Of a stretch of 51,830 nt of DNA, positions 24,851 through 33,678 are shown one piece after another. Under the pieces are notes generated by a model. It had not been told where the DNA came from, did no database searches, and saw only the letters and a list, made by a program, of their open reading frames with translations. A program made the translations under genes and the position numbers. The first letter of the stretch is position 1. Every line of letters begins with the position of its first letter. Origin of the DNA: Eubacteriales bacterium (GTDB taxonomy: Bacteria; Bacillota; Clostridia; Lachnospirales; Lachnospiraceae); assembly GCA_030537135.1 (NCBI GenBank), contig JAUNOP010000014.1, forward strand, positions 1 to 51,830, written 5' to 3'.

Positions 24851-26190
24851 TATGACACCCGCCTTTCTTCGGATAATTGTTTTGTATATTTTGACATCAT
24901 CATAATCACATATATAGCAACCACTAATTCTGTTAGTGGCATGGAAAACCAAATTGCATTAGCTCCCGCCATAGCAGGTAAAATATGAATTAAAATGCCG
25001 CTAATCAACGCACCTCTGGATACCGAAACAATGAAAGAAGTAGTGGGCTTCATCAACGCCTGGAAATAATATGTCGAAAAAACATTAAGCGGCAACAGCA
25101 GAAATGAAAGCCCATAGCTGCGTATAATGCTGGGCGCGATTGCAAGGATTTCTTCTGTTGGAGTCATAAAAATACGAACAAACAGGTTAGGTACAAGTTC
25201 GGCAAGCGCAGTCCAAATAAGACCGAACACCGCGGCAGTCCCCAACGCATATTTCAGTATTTGAACAATGCGTTTTCCTTGACTGGCTCCGAAGTTTGTC
25301 GAAATCATAGGCTGTGACGCCTGCCCAATACTATAAGCGCAACACTGAACAAAAGTGCTGATATTAATAATGATTCCATAAACGGATAATGCTTCCGTTC
25401 CCAAATACTTCAAAATCTGCCGATTAAACAGCATTGTCAAAATACCCATAGCTACGTCAATGAAGAATGTGGAAAAACCGGTTATACTGATTGTTTTCAA
25501 CATAGAAAACAGTTTGGTGGGTTTTTCCAGTCTGATTGTATTCTTCCTGCTACGAAAATGGGTAAGCATCATCAGCAAAGAGAATACGGAACCCATGGCA
25601 GTAGCAAGCCCAGCACCCATAATTCCCATATTCAAAACAAAAACAAAAAAGTAATCCCCAAGCACATTGAAGATACCGCCGAACAGGACAGCTTTCGTTG
25701 CAAGTCCGGGGTTTCCGTCATTCCGCAGAAAAGCAGCCATCAACTGGGTAAACAGGAAACTGGGAACGACAAACTTGACCGGGAAAATATACTTTCTTGC
25801 AAGCGGTAATAATGTTTCTTCTGCCCCAAACAGCAGCAGGAGTTCCCTGTCAAAAAAGATAACAATTACCCATGTAACAATCGCTAATGTTACCACTCCG
25901 ATTAGCGCGGCTGTAAAATACTCATTGGACTTTTTCTGATTTTCTTTGGATTCGCCCCTTAATGTGGAGAAAAGGACAGAACCGCCGATTCCCATGAGAA
26001 GTCCCAAACTGTATATGATATTCCATATAGGGCTAACAACCGCTAAGGCGGCTGTTCCGTTCGGTCCTTGATACTGCCCTACCATAGCCATATCGACAAC
26101 ACCATAAATTGATGAAATCAATGCGCTTCCAAAGGCAGCCGTTAGATACTTGAAATACATGGGCTTGACTTTACCTATCAAAAAATCCAT
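24850..26190 (-). CDS. MATE-family efflux transporter
   Basis: A 446-residue transporter with twelve predicted membrane helices in two MATE bundles. The family pattern is seen in MVGQYQGPNGTAALAV, the AFLRNDGNP loop and GQASQPMIS in the second half. It exports drugs or metabolites by Na+ or H+ antiport; substrate unknown. ATG 26190 has AAGGAGG upstream. It is preceded by a ~215-nt leader with a terminator, a competing pairing and a small ORF, and by an almost perfect sigma-A promoter, which together suggest inducible expression. Confidence 0.92.
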   Translation of the reverse strand: MDFLIGKVKPMYFKYLTAAFGSALISSIYGVVDMAMVGQYQGPNGTAALAVVSPIWNIIYSLGLLMGIGGSVLFSTLRGESKENQKKSNEYFTAALIGVVTLAIVTWVIVIFFDRELLLLFGAEETLLPLARKYIFPVKFVVPSFLFTQLMAAFLRNDGNPGLATKAVLFGGIFNVLGDYFFVFVLNMGIMGAGLATAMGSVFSLLMMLTHFRSRKNTIRLEKPTKLFSMLKTISITGFSTFFIDVAMGILTMLFNRQILKYLGTEALSVYGIIINISTFVQCCAYSIGQASQPMISTNFGASQGKRIVQILKYALGTAAVFGLIWTALAELVPNLFVRIFMTPTEEILAIAPSIIRSYGLSFLLLPLNVFSTYYFQALMKPTTSFIVSVSRGALISGILIHILPAMAGANAIWFSMPLTELVVAIYVIMMMSKYTKQLSEERRVS

Positions 26191-26203
26191 ACTGAACCTC
26201 CTT

Positions 26204-26406
26204 AAAAATGAAATTGCGCCCGGTTATTCTTCTAAATAACCGAGCGCACCCGACATCTTTCTCGATTCTGCGGCTACGGCCGCAAATCCTCCGATGACTT
26301 ATTCACTGCACGAAACACAAAAAAGGCTGGATAAGTGACAGACATTTCAGTCTGTTGCCTTATCCAGCCTATCATTTCTTCCGAATGATTTGCCCTCCGA
26401 GCAAGC
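26204..26406 (-). promoter_or_regulatory. Attenuator-like leader of the MATE gene
   Basis: On the minus strand, 5' to 3': GTTGCTT near the transcript start; a GGAGGG; then a long terminator (AGGCTGGATAAGGCAACAGAC paired with GTCTGTCACTTATCCAGCCT, 26323-26371) with seven T. GTTGCTT can instead pair with AAGGCAAC in the terminator's 5' arm. Further on are a hairpin GATTTGCGGC / GCCGCAGAATC and a second (TGCGCTCGGTTATT / AATAACCGGGCGCA) just before the MATE ribosome site. Architecture resembles antibiotic-responsive attenuators; the ligand is unknown. Confidence 0.6.
26224..26256 (-). CDS. Possible 10-residue leader peptide of the MATE gene
   Basis: ATG 26256 to TAA encodes MSGALGYLEE. GAGAAAG lies immediately before the ATG, too close for an ideal ribosome site, with GGAGG some 30 nt further upstream. 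The coding part overlaps the hairpin that precedes the MATE ribosome site, as leader peptides of translational attenuators do. Could be chance. Confidence 0.35.
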   Translation of the reverse strand: MSGALGYLEE

Positions 26407-26412
26407 AACTTT

Positions 26413-26440
26413 ATTATAGCAAAACAGATTTCTTTGTCAA
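26413..26440 (-). promoter_or_regulatory. Consensus promoter of the MATE gene
   Basis: Minus strand TTGACA (26435-26440), 16-nt spacer, TATAAT (26413-26418). Both hexamers are perfect. Confidence 0.85.
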
Positions 26441-26530
26441 TAGATTTTCTCTGGAATAGTAGGGCTGTTTCATGAAAGATTCTGCGGTGATGTTATATAT
26501 AATTTACCTCCGAACATCATATACCTATCC

Positions 26531-27082
26531 CTAAAAAAGCGCATAAAATCCCCTTATCAGTTTAGCAACCTCCGGGATTTCCAGACCAGCTTCCTCATAT
26601 ATATCTGGATCTACAATCATACATTTAACATTGCTGTCAAGAGAAATTCCATAGTTCTTTCCATCATATATACCTGTATCCAGAAGACTCTCCGAAATAG
26701 ATGACGTATCGATCAGGCCGCTCTCAATATATTCATCCAATGGCTCCATCAATCCCTCTGTCATGTACTGCATACAATCTCCTGCTCCTATGAAACCCTG
26801 AAATACATCTGGCATATTGTCTGATGTAGCTGAAATAGAAAGGTTCTCATAGTAAGAATCAAATGGATAAAAGCTGGTTTCCACAATAATATCTGGATTC
26901 TTTTTCATAAAAAGCTCCACCGCTTTATTCGTTTTATCTGCTCGATCCTGACTTCCCCACCATGCAAAACGAATTGTTACCGGTTCTTCGCTTTCTTCCG
27001 CAAAAACCATCTGACTTCCCCCTGCCAGACTTCCCGCAACCATAGTGGCTGTTAAAAGAGTGGTGACTATTTTTTTCTTCAT
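26531..27082 (-). pseudogene. Truncated extracellular sugar-binding protein (family 1)
   Basis: 183 residues. A signal peptide (MKKKIVTTLLTATMVAGS, probable cut after VFA) is followed by the first lobe of a family 1 solute-binding protein (EPVTIRFAWWGSQDRADK). Intact relatives are about 420 residues. After GLEIPE the protein diverges into VAKLIRGFYALF and stops. No lipobox cysteine is visible. AAGGAGAAGG precedes ATG 27082. The joint at about 26560 meets DNA with GGGCTGTTTCATGAAA-like, IS-end-like sequence. The matching permease genes are absent. Confidence 0.75.
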
Positions 27083-27244
27083 GTTCCTTCTCCTTTTCTT
27101 GTTTTATTTTGTAATTAAATCTTACTAAAAATGATGATCCAGAACTAGAAAATTTCTTAGATGGCATCTGTAAAATTCTTATCTTTTTTATTTCACTGCA
27201 ATATTTCAGCTGCTTTATTCCTCTTACCTTTACCGGATTCCAGC

Positions 27245-27296
27245 AAAAAAAACACTCCCTCCAGAGGCAAAAATACCTCCGAAGGGAGTGTTTTTT
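27245..27296. terminator. Bidirectional terminator between GH27 fusion and solute-binding fragment
   Basis: ACACTCCCT / AGGGAGTGT stem with A-run on the left and T-run on the right, plus an inner CCTCC / GGAGG-type pairing. Confidence 0.75.
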
Positions 27297-27319
27297 AGGC
27301 GGCAGGATTACAGAAACCA

Positions 27320-28810
27320 CTATAGCCTTTCCCCTATTCCTCCCAAATAATACACATTTTCATATCCCAGATATACCAGACTGTTGACAGACTGGCTGCT
27401 GCGCTTTCCTGTTGCACAGTAAACAATTATTGCCTGCTTCTTATCCTTCAGATGCTTCTCTGCAATTCCATGCACGTCACAGTATGGAAGATTAATTGCC
27501 CCCTCCAGGTGCTTTTTTTGAAATTCCTCCCTGCTTCGCACGTCTACCAGAACTCCGCCCTCTGCTGCCAGCTGTAGGGCATATTCCATACTGATTTTTT
27601 TGAGTTCCTTTTTCTGTATTTCCCCTCTGTCCCATGGGTCTGCTACTTCTAAGGCGCGCTCACTGGTTACTCTGTATATTTCCGCATCCTTTGCAGCTAC
27701 GGTAAGCACAATTTCCTCTGCGCAGGGACACTCCTCATGCCTCCACAGATTTCGGACAGACTTGATTTTTCCTGCAAGTCCGGCTTCCTTCCAGCTTATT
27801 TTCATTTGCAGGGGTTCCTTGCTTCTGTTCAAAAAGGCGATTGCCTTCTTATTTGATGTTTTCTGACCCAAATCCTTTATCCAGATTTCTCCCAGCAGTG
27901 TTCCGTCCTCTGCTCGGAATTCTTTGATTGGATAAGCCTGAAGACATGCCTCATCCTGATTAATTGCAATCAGCTCTCTATTTTTTACAATTTCCAGCGT
28001 TTCCCGTCTCATCTGCGTCAGGTCGCAGCCCAGCATAAGCGGTGTAGACATCATGCACCACATGGAGAAATGTGTTTTTTCTTCCTCCAAGCTCAGACCA
28101 TTGCCAATCTGCATCATATCCAAATCATTTACATGGCCGGGACTGCAATATCTGGCAAGGGGCTTAATATTGTCAATCTGATGAAGCACTGATGCAAAAT
28201 CCGGTGCAATATCTGCTCCTGTTCGCCAGGAATCAGCTACCTGCGCTGCCCAGGGGCCCGGAAATTGCCAGCGGCAAATATTATAGACAAGACACCGATT
28301 GGTTCTATGGCGGATTTCATCAACAATTCGTCCAATTTTTGAATACTGTTCTTCTTCATCCAAACCCAGGCGTACGCCTCCGCACCAGTCTACTTTGATA
28401 AAATCAAAGCCAAACTCATCCAGATACATATTCAAATCCTGTTCCTCGTGTCCATAAAGTCCCACATCAAGCCCATTGCCGCCCTCATTGTCATAGTAAA
28501 AGCCGCATGTCTTATCGCCGGCATCTGAATAGATTCCTGCTTTTAATCCGATTTCATGAGCATAGTCAGCAAGAACCTTAATACCATTTGGAAAGCGTTC
28601 TTTATGTATCATCAGTCTGCCGTCAGAGGCTCTTCCGCCAAAAAATCCATCATCTATATTGGCATAAATATAACCGCAATCAGCTAATCCTGTGTCCACC
28701 AATGCATCCATCTGTTTTTTAATCAGTTCCTCGTTAATATGAGTTCTAAAGCAATTCCAGGATGCCCAGCCCATTAACGGCGTCTTTCTATACAGCTTCT
28801 GTTCCTCCAT
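27320..28810 (-). CDS. GH27 alpha-galactosidase-like enzyme fused to a rhodanese domain
   Basis: 496 residues. Positions 1 to about 385 form a GH27 clan-D glycosidase: PLMGWASWN at the N-terminus, IDDGFF, nucleophile D141 in KVDWC, acid/base D200 in WRTGAD. It should release terminal alpha-galactose (or beta-L-arabinopyranose, another GH27 activity). Residues about 403-496 are a complete rhodanese domain with VDVRSREEF and the active-site loop CATGKRS (C465 to R470), joined without an apparent break or frameshift. GGAGGAAAG precedes ATG 28810. No signal peptide. It is the third gene of the GH51-GH43-GH27 run. Confidence 0.88.
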   Translation of the reverse strand: MEEQKLYRKTPLMGWASWNCFRTHINEELIKKQMDALVDTGLADCGYIYANIDDGFFGGRASDGRLMIHKERFPNGIKVLADYAHEIGLKAGIYSDAGDKTCGFYYDNEGGNGLDVGLYGHEEQDLNMYLDEFGFDFIKVDWCGGVRLGLDEEEQYSKIGRIVDEIRHRTNRCLVYNICRWQFPGPWAAQVADSWRTGADIAPDFASVLHQIDNIKPLARYCSPGHVNDLDMMQIGNGLSLEEEKTHFSMWCMMSTPLMLGCDLTQMRRETLEIVKNRELIAINQDEACLQAYPIKEFRAEDGTLLGEIWIKDLGQKTSNKKAIAFLNRSKEPLQMKISWKEAGLAGKIKSVRNLWRHEECPCAEEIVLTVAAKDAEIYRVTSERALEVADPWDRGEIQKKELKKISMEYALQLAAEGGVLVDVRSREEFQKKHLEGAINLPYCDVHGIAEKHLKDKKQAIIVYCATGKRSSQSVNSLVYLGYENVYYLGGIGERL

Positions 28811-28867
28811 TTTCTTTCCTCCATTTCCAAATTTTTTTAAAAAATCCTCCCCAAAATCCACTTTGGT

Positions 28868-30652
28868 TCACGTCCAGTCTGCCACCTTCATTTTTCCCTC
28901 TGAATCAAAGATAAGCTCTCTTATGCAGACTTCTCGGTTAAATCCCTTTCCAGCCGCATATTTTTTCACTGGAGTTGCAAATCTGTGAAATGCAATCAGA
29001 TAGCGGTCAGATTCTGGAATATGGCAGATGGAATGATGTCCTGTACCAAGAGAATCTTCCTTTTTTGCAAGAAGGACTCCTTCATACTGGATGGGTCCGT
29101 ACAGGCTGTCTGATATACCATAATTTACATGATACTCTTCACTTCTGGTATCATCGCAGGACCATGAAAAATAGTATCTGCCATTACGTTTGAGTACTGT
29201 TATAGCCTCTCGAAAATCAAACGCTCCCTGCAAATTTACAAGTGTATCCTCTTCTATATGAAGCATATCATCCGAAAGCTTTACAATAGCTGGTTCTCCG
29301 TTTCCGAACAAAAGATATGTGTCCTCTCCCTCAGTGTAGATGGACGGATCAATTGTCTGATTCATGGCTATCCCTTTGCTATGCATGAATTCCATGGTAA
29401 GCAGCGGTTCTTTCTCGGCGGTAAAAGGACCTGTAGGAGAATCTGCCAGCGCTGCGCCAATACAGGAAACGCCTTGCTTATTCTTACCACAGAAATAGAA
29501 ATAATATTTTCCGTTTTTCTGTGCAATACAAGGCGCCCAGGCTGCTCCGATGCTCCAGGGTACCTGTTTTGACGCCAGATCCAAAATTTGTCCCTGGTTC
29601 TTAAAATATTTTCCATCTTTTGAAGAAAAAACAGAAAACGTTGTGCCAGACCATCCTGCAAATCCATCTGTCGTAGGGTAAAGGTAAAAGTTCCCATCAA
29701 AGTATGAAAGGTCTGGATCCGCATACAGCCCATCTATCACCGGATTGTCCTCGCCAAATGCTTTCCAGAGCCTGTCATATTCCTCATCGTTCAGGCGGAG
29801 TACTCCTCCATGGCGCTTTTTATTTTTTCCAAATTCATATTGTTCTTGTGATAAAACCTGGAATTCTCCTGACGCAAGATTTTGTGTTAAAAGAGGCAAA
29901 TATCCTTTCCCTTCCTGAAATTGATCTATAATCAGGCACCAGGTTCGATTATCCGGGAGAAGATAGCATTCCGGTCCTTCCACGCCCTTCCATTCATCCA
30001 GCGTCTTGCTTTCCACCTTCTCAAAGGCTCCATTTATTTCTCTTCCCTTTTCCAGAAGAATACGGCTGTTGGTCTCATCCTTGGAGAATCGATAATAGCA
30101 GTCCTGTGCATACACTATCGTCGTATCAATCACATGATTCTCTCGCTCCATATAAATAAAAGGCTCTGTAAATTCTCGAAAGTCATCCGTATACGTACCA
30201 TAAATTCGCTGCTTAGAATCAGCTTCTCCCGGAAGCTTTACTCTGGAAGAGTAGAACACAAAAAATGCCTCTTTGTGTTCATCATACACTGCCTCTGGAG
30301 CCCACACGCACCCAGCTCCCTGCAGGCCTACCCGGCATGACCGTTCCTTTGACCAGTGTACCAAATCTTCTGATTCCCATACAATCAGATCACGGCTTCC
30401 CTTCCGCTGTGCTGCATCCCAGCCTTTGCCAGCCTCAATGCGCAGGTCTGTTGCAATCAAATAATACTTCTTTTTCTTAGGATCGCGAACCAGAAAAGGA
30501 TCGCGAACTCCTTTTTCTCCAATTTTTGAATACAGCACTGGCTTTCCGCTGTTTAGATCCTTCCAGAACAATCCGTCCTTGCTGAGTGCAAAGTAAATCT
30601 GTTCCCCATCCTTGTGTTCCCCTGTAAAATGTACAAATAAATATCCGCTCAT
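28868..30652 (-). CDS. Double GH43-like beta-propeller glycosidase
   Basis: 594 residues holding two GH43-type five-bladed propellers. The first (about 1-290) has D51 in RDPFLV, WAPE at 117-120, D166 and an EGPE glutamate near 215-218. The second (about 297-594) has YADPDLSYFDG with D302, AAWAP, TIDPSIY and an EAI glutamate. Both therefore keep a plausible catalytic triad. Known GH43 activities are arabinofuranosidase, arabinanase and xylosidase; an arabinose target is inferred from the GH51 next door. GGAG precedes ATG 30652 by 7 nt. No signal peptide. Confidence 0.85.
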   Translation of the reverse strand: MSGYLFVHFTGEHKDGEQIYFALSKDGLFWKDLNSGKPVLYSKIGEKGVRDPFLVRDPKKKKYYLIATDLRIEAGKGWDAAQRKGSRDLIVWESEDLVHWSKERSCRVGLQGAGCVWAPEAVYDEHKEAFFVFYSSRVKLPGEADSKQRIYGTYTDDFREFTEPFIYMERENHVIDTTIVYAQDCYYRFSKDETNSRILLEKGREINGAFEKVESKTLDEWKGVEGPECYLLPDNRTWCLIIDQFQEGKGYLPLLTQNLASGEFQVLSQEQYEFGKNKKRHGGVLRLNDEEYDRLWKAFGEDNPVIDGLYADPDLSYFDGNFYLYPTTDGFAGWSGTTFSVFSSKDGKYFKNQGQILDLASKQVPWSIGAAWAPCIAQKNGKYYFYFCGKNKQGVSCIGAALADSPTGPFTAEKEPLLTMEFMHSKGIAMNQTIDPSIYTEGEDTYLLFGNGEPAIVKLSDDMLHIEEDTLVNLQGAFDFREAITVLKRNGRYYFSWSCDDTRSEEYHVNYGISDSLYGPIQYEGVLLAKKEDSLGTGHHSICHIPESDRYLIAFHRFATPVKKYAAGKGFNREVCIRELIFDSEGKMKVADWT

Positions 30653-30790
30653 TGCAGTCTCCTTCCCAGGCATTTTCTTTGTAAGATGAATTCCTTGTCT
30701 TCCTTTCGCCAGATGGCTTACGTCTGGAGCAATCCTGTGTTCCAGTATCTATGCATACTTTCCTGCTCCTCTTTGCGCAATCAGTCTCAT

Positions 30791-33133
30791 CTATACTGAC
30801 TGTAATCTAAGTACACTAACAGACAATGGCTGCATTTTCCAGCAAAGGCTTCCTTGCACAGGCAAAACCTCTCTGACCTCTGGCACAAATTTCTGCACAT
30901 CTCCCATATGCGCACATGCCTCCTTTTCATAGCCTTCGATAACAAAAGCCTTTCCTTTTACTGCCTCTGCATCTTTCAGGCAAATTTCTGTCTCCTGTGC
31001 AACTGGAAGCAGATTCACCAGCTTCAGAATAATTTCACCTGTATGTTTATCCATGCTGGCAGCAGAATATATAGGCTTTGCCAGAATCGGCCGTACCTGT
31101 GTCTCCAATTCCAGCTCTCCATCGAGCCATACAGACACTCTCTGACCTCTCACCTGGATTTGCACATCATAGATACGATTCTGTTCTACGCTTCTAGATC
31201 TCTGAGTCAGAACAGAATTCCTTCCATTGATGTCTTCTCCGAGCATGGAATCTGCATTTTCCCAGCCGCCGAACTGCCAAAACAGACGATTTTCTTTATC
31301 CTTTTGCGCAAAGCTTACTCGAAATCCCTTCCATCCATCCAGCTCCCTTGCTTTCAGGCAAATCATATAATTGTTTCCAGAGAAAGCTCCCAGGCTTTCA
31401 CTGATCTCTCCAATATTCAGGTGTATCCTTGGAATCTGGATATGCTCCCCGGTGTCCTCATTTATGAGAATAGTCTCTGTAAATTCCATCTCTGTCTCAT
31501 CTCCGGAAAGTACGACCATCCCGCTCATCCGTTCCTGTTCATCCATTCCGATATTGACCAGCTCTCCAGTATTTTCCCATTCCTGCTCAAGCAGTATGTC
31601 GCCCTGATGCTCCATAAATAGCTTCTGTATATAATAATTCGGCGTGTACATAATCTGATGATTATCGTACCAGAGCATATCTGGCTGCCAATTCACATAG
31701 TCCACATTGCACAAAAGCGGAGCATAGCAGGCAAGCTCCACAGCAGGCGCATTATTCTGCAGTCCAGTCATAAATGCTGCCTCTGCCAGCGCATTGAACC
31801 ATGTATTTGCCTTTGACGCATATTCGCCCACAAATACATGCGGCCTTTCCGGAGAAAATGCATCGTATCGGTCTGTATTTGCAATAAACCATTCCGGTGA
31901 CTGATAATAATGCTCGTCCACAAGATCCGCACCATCCTCTACAGCGCTTTTCCATCCTCTTTCATACTCTTTTCCAGCTGCAAAGGGACCGCTGGTGCCT
32001 ATTAAGCGTATTTCTGGATAAGCCTCTTTGATTGCCTTCTGAAACAATGGAAATCGCTCAAAAAATGCTTCTCCGATCTCTTCGTTTCCGATTCCCAGAT
32101 ATTCCAGCCCAAAAGGCTGTGGGTGTCCCATTTCTGCTCTCTTTTTGCCCCATGTGCTGTCCACAGCTCCATTAGCAAATTCGATCAGATCCAGTGCATC
32201 CTGGATAAATTCCTGAAGCAGCTCTCCCTCTGCTGCCTGACGATGGTGGGGATCATAGCCTCCGGGCAGCACTGGAAGAGGCTTTGCCCCTATATCCTCG
32301 CAGAATAGAAAGTATTCATAATATCCCAGACCAAGCGTCTGATTATAGCTCCAATTGCTTCTTCTGGCCGGTCGTTCCCAAAGCGGTCCAATGGAATTCT
32401 TCCAGCGGTACTGGCTGTTTCTATCGTCCGCATTCAGCGAGCCATCATGGATCAGGCAGCCTCCTGGGAAGCGCATAAATTTGGGATGCATATCCTCCAG
32501 TGCTTCAGCCAGATCTCTTCTTAATCCATTTGTCCGACCTTTATAGGTATCTGCCGGAAATAAAGAAACAAAATCAAACTGTACTTCTCCCTTGCCGCAT
32601 ACAGTCAGCTTCAAACGGCCGCACAGGTCTGTGGCCGGAGCCAAAAAGGTCAAATCGTATTTTTTCCAATGCTTTGTAACCCTAAGCGCCTGTTCTGCAT
32701 AGACGCTGCCGTCAGCATCACAAAGCGATACAAGAATCTCAGGAATTCCTGAATCTTCAGCACTTCTTGCAAAGCAGGTAAAATAATACGTTTCGTTTGA
32801 TTTATAAGGAATTCCAGAATTAAATCCAGTGTTCACCACACCAGCCTGTTCCCCATCCTGCTTTACTTTTATAACAAGATAATGCGGATTTTTGCTGCTG
32901 ACGGCATCTCCTTCTGTTACATAAATTTCGGTCAGATTTTCCCTTCCAAAGCATTCCCATGCAGTCAGCGCATTATAATCTGGATGGTCAATGGGAGCAA
33001 ATTCAAAAGAACGATTCTGAATTAGCTCCGCATAAAGTCCTCCATCAGCTGCATGATTTAAATCTTCAAAAAATATTCCAAACAAACTGCCAAGTTCTGC
33101 CTTTTTATTCTTAGTATCTATCGTAAGTTTCAC
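30791..33133 (-). CDS. GH51 alpha-L-arabinofuranosidase
   Basis: 780 residues, intracellular. The catalytic barrel has acid/base E351 in GIGNEE and nucleophile E437 in VFVGEY. A beta-rich region at about 60-195 looks like a carbohydrate-binding insertion between the N-terminal strand and barrel, and the C-terminal beta domain is complete. It removes terminal arabinofuranose from arabinan, arabinogalactan or arabinoxylan oligosaccharides. The start is GTG 33133 with GGAGG about 9 nt upstream. First gene of the hydrolase run; no regulator is adjacent. Confidence 0.92.
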   Translation of the reverse strand: MKLTIDTKNKKAELGSLFGIFFEDLNHAADGGLYAELIQNRSFEFAPIDHPDYNALTAWECFGRENLTEIYVTEGDAVSSKNPHYLVIKVKQDGEQAGVVNTGFNSGIPYKSNETYYFTCFARSAEDSGIPEILVSLCDADGSVYAEQALRVTKHWKKYDLTFLAPATDLCGRLKLTVCGKGEVQFDFVSLFPADTYKGRTNGLRRDLAEALEDMHPKFMRFPGGCLIHDGSLNADDRNSQYRWKNSIGPLWERPARRSNWSYNQTLGLGYYEYFLFCEDIGAKPLPVLPGGYDPHHRQAAEGELLQEFIQDALDLIEFANGAVDSTWGKKRAEMGHPQPFGLEYLGIGNEEIGEAFFERFPLFQKAIKEAYPEIRLIGTSGPFAAGKEYERGWKSAVEDGADLVDEHYYQSPEWFIANTDRYDAFSPERPHVFVGEYASKANTWFNALAEAAFMTGLQNNAPAVELACYAPLLCNVDYVNWQPDMLWYDNHQIMYTPNYYIQKLFMEHQGDILLEQEWENTGELVNIGMDEQERMSGMVVLSGDETEMEFTETILINEDTGEHIQIPRIHLNIGEISESLGAFSGNNYMICLKARELDGWKGFRVSFAQKDKENRLFWQFGGWENADSMLGEDINGRNSVLTQRSRSVEQNRIYDVQIQVRGQRVSVWLDGELELETQVRPILAKPIYSAASMDKHTGEIILKLVNLLPVAQETEICLKDAEAVKGKAFVIEGYEKEACAHMGDVQKFVPEVREVLPVQGSLCWKMQPLSVSVLRLQSV

Positions 33134-33678
33134 ATCCGCTTCCTCCTAAATAAGACAATGTCAAATACCACCTGTTTTTTGTTCCCCTTCGTCAAGCGAA
33201 AATTCGCAATACCCATAGGACACGATGTCCGCTTTGCTACTTGCTTGATACGGTCAAGCGGAAATTCGCAATCCGCTTCGCTGCTTGCTCATAACCGTAT
33301 AGCTGCTGTCGCAGCTTCTCAGAAGGGGACCTCACCCCTTCTGAGACAAGCAAGTCCCCCACCCACCGCTTATTTCTCTGCGAAATGGAAGCGGGGGGAC
33401 TTGCTTGATACGTTAAATTATACTAAAAAAATATTTATTCGGAATTTATTTTATCAGAAGAGGCTTCCTGAAGCCATGTATTTATTTTTAAATTTTGGTA
33501 TTATTTTTTCGGCGTTCTTTCATCTTATCTGAATAAAGAATCCCTCTGGCTGCGCTTGCGCCTCCAGAGGGACATACAGGGCTGTTCTCGTTCCATACAT
33601 AAAATCTCACCTTCCTCTGCATGGCAGATTCTTGGCCTGCCATAAAGGTAGATAGGAAAGCTTGCTTTTATACTTTCG
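33134..33678. repeat. Repeat-filled gap between GH51 and ABC exporter
   Basis: No gene. GTCAAGCGAAAATTCGCAAT (33191) recurs as GTCAAGCGGAAATTCGCAAT (33253). The first unit matches 48384-48458, and the 20-mer ACTTGCTTGATACGTTAAAT (33399-33418) recurs exactly at 48439. A self-complementary TCTCAGAAGGGG / CCCCTTCTGAGA pair lies at about 33318-33344, a hairpin around TCCCTCTGG / CCAGAGGGA at 33541-33572, and the second copy of the 188-250 repeat at 33614-33675. Confidence 0.6.

Noticed and set aside
26445-26530. Possible insertion-sequence remnant (GGGCTGTTTCATGAAA-like)
   Set aside because: Suggestive of an IS end, but there is no transposase or second end, so it is not listed as a mobile element.
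30854-31621. 255-codon plus-strand frame inside GH51
   Set aside because: Shadow of the GH51 coding strand; low-complexity composition and no ribosome site.
33541-33572. Possible terminator hairpin TCCCTCTGG / CCAGAGGGA after GH51 or before the ABC exporter
   Set aside because: No T-run on either strand and not adjacent to a gene end, so only reported as part of the repeat region.
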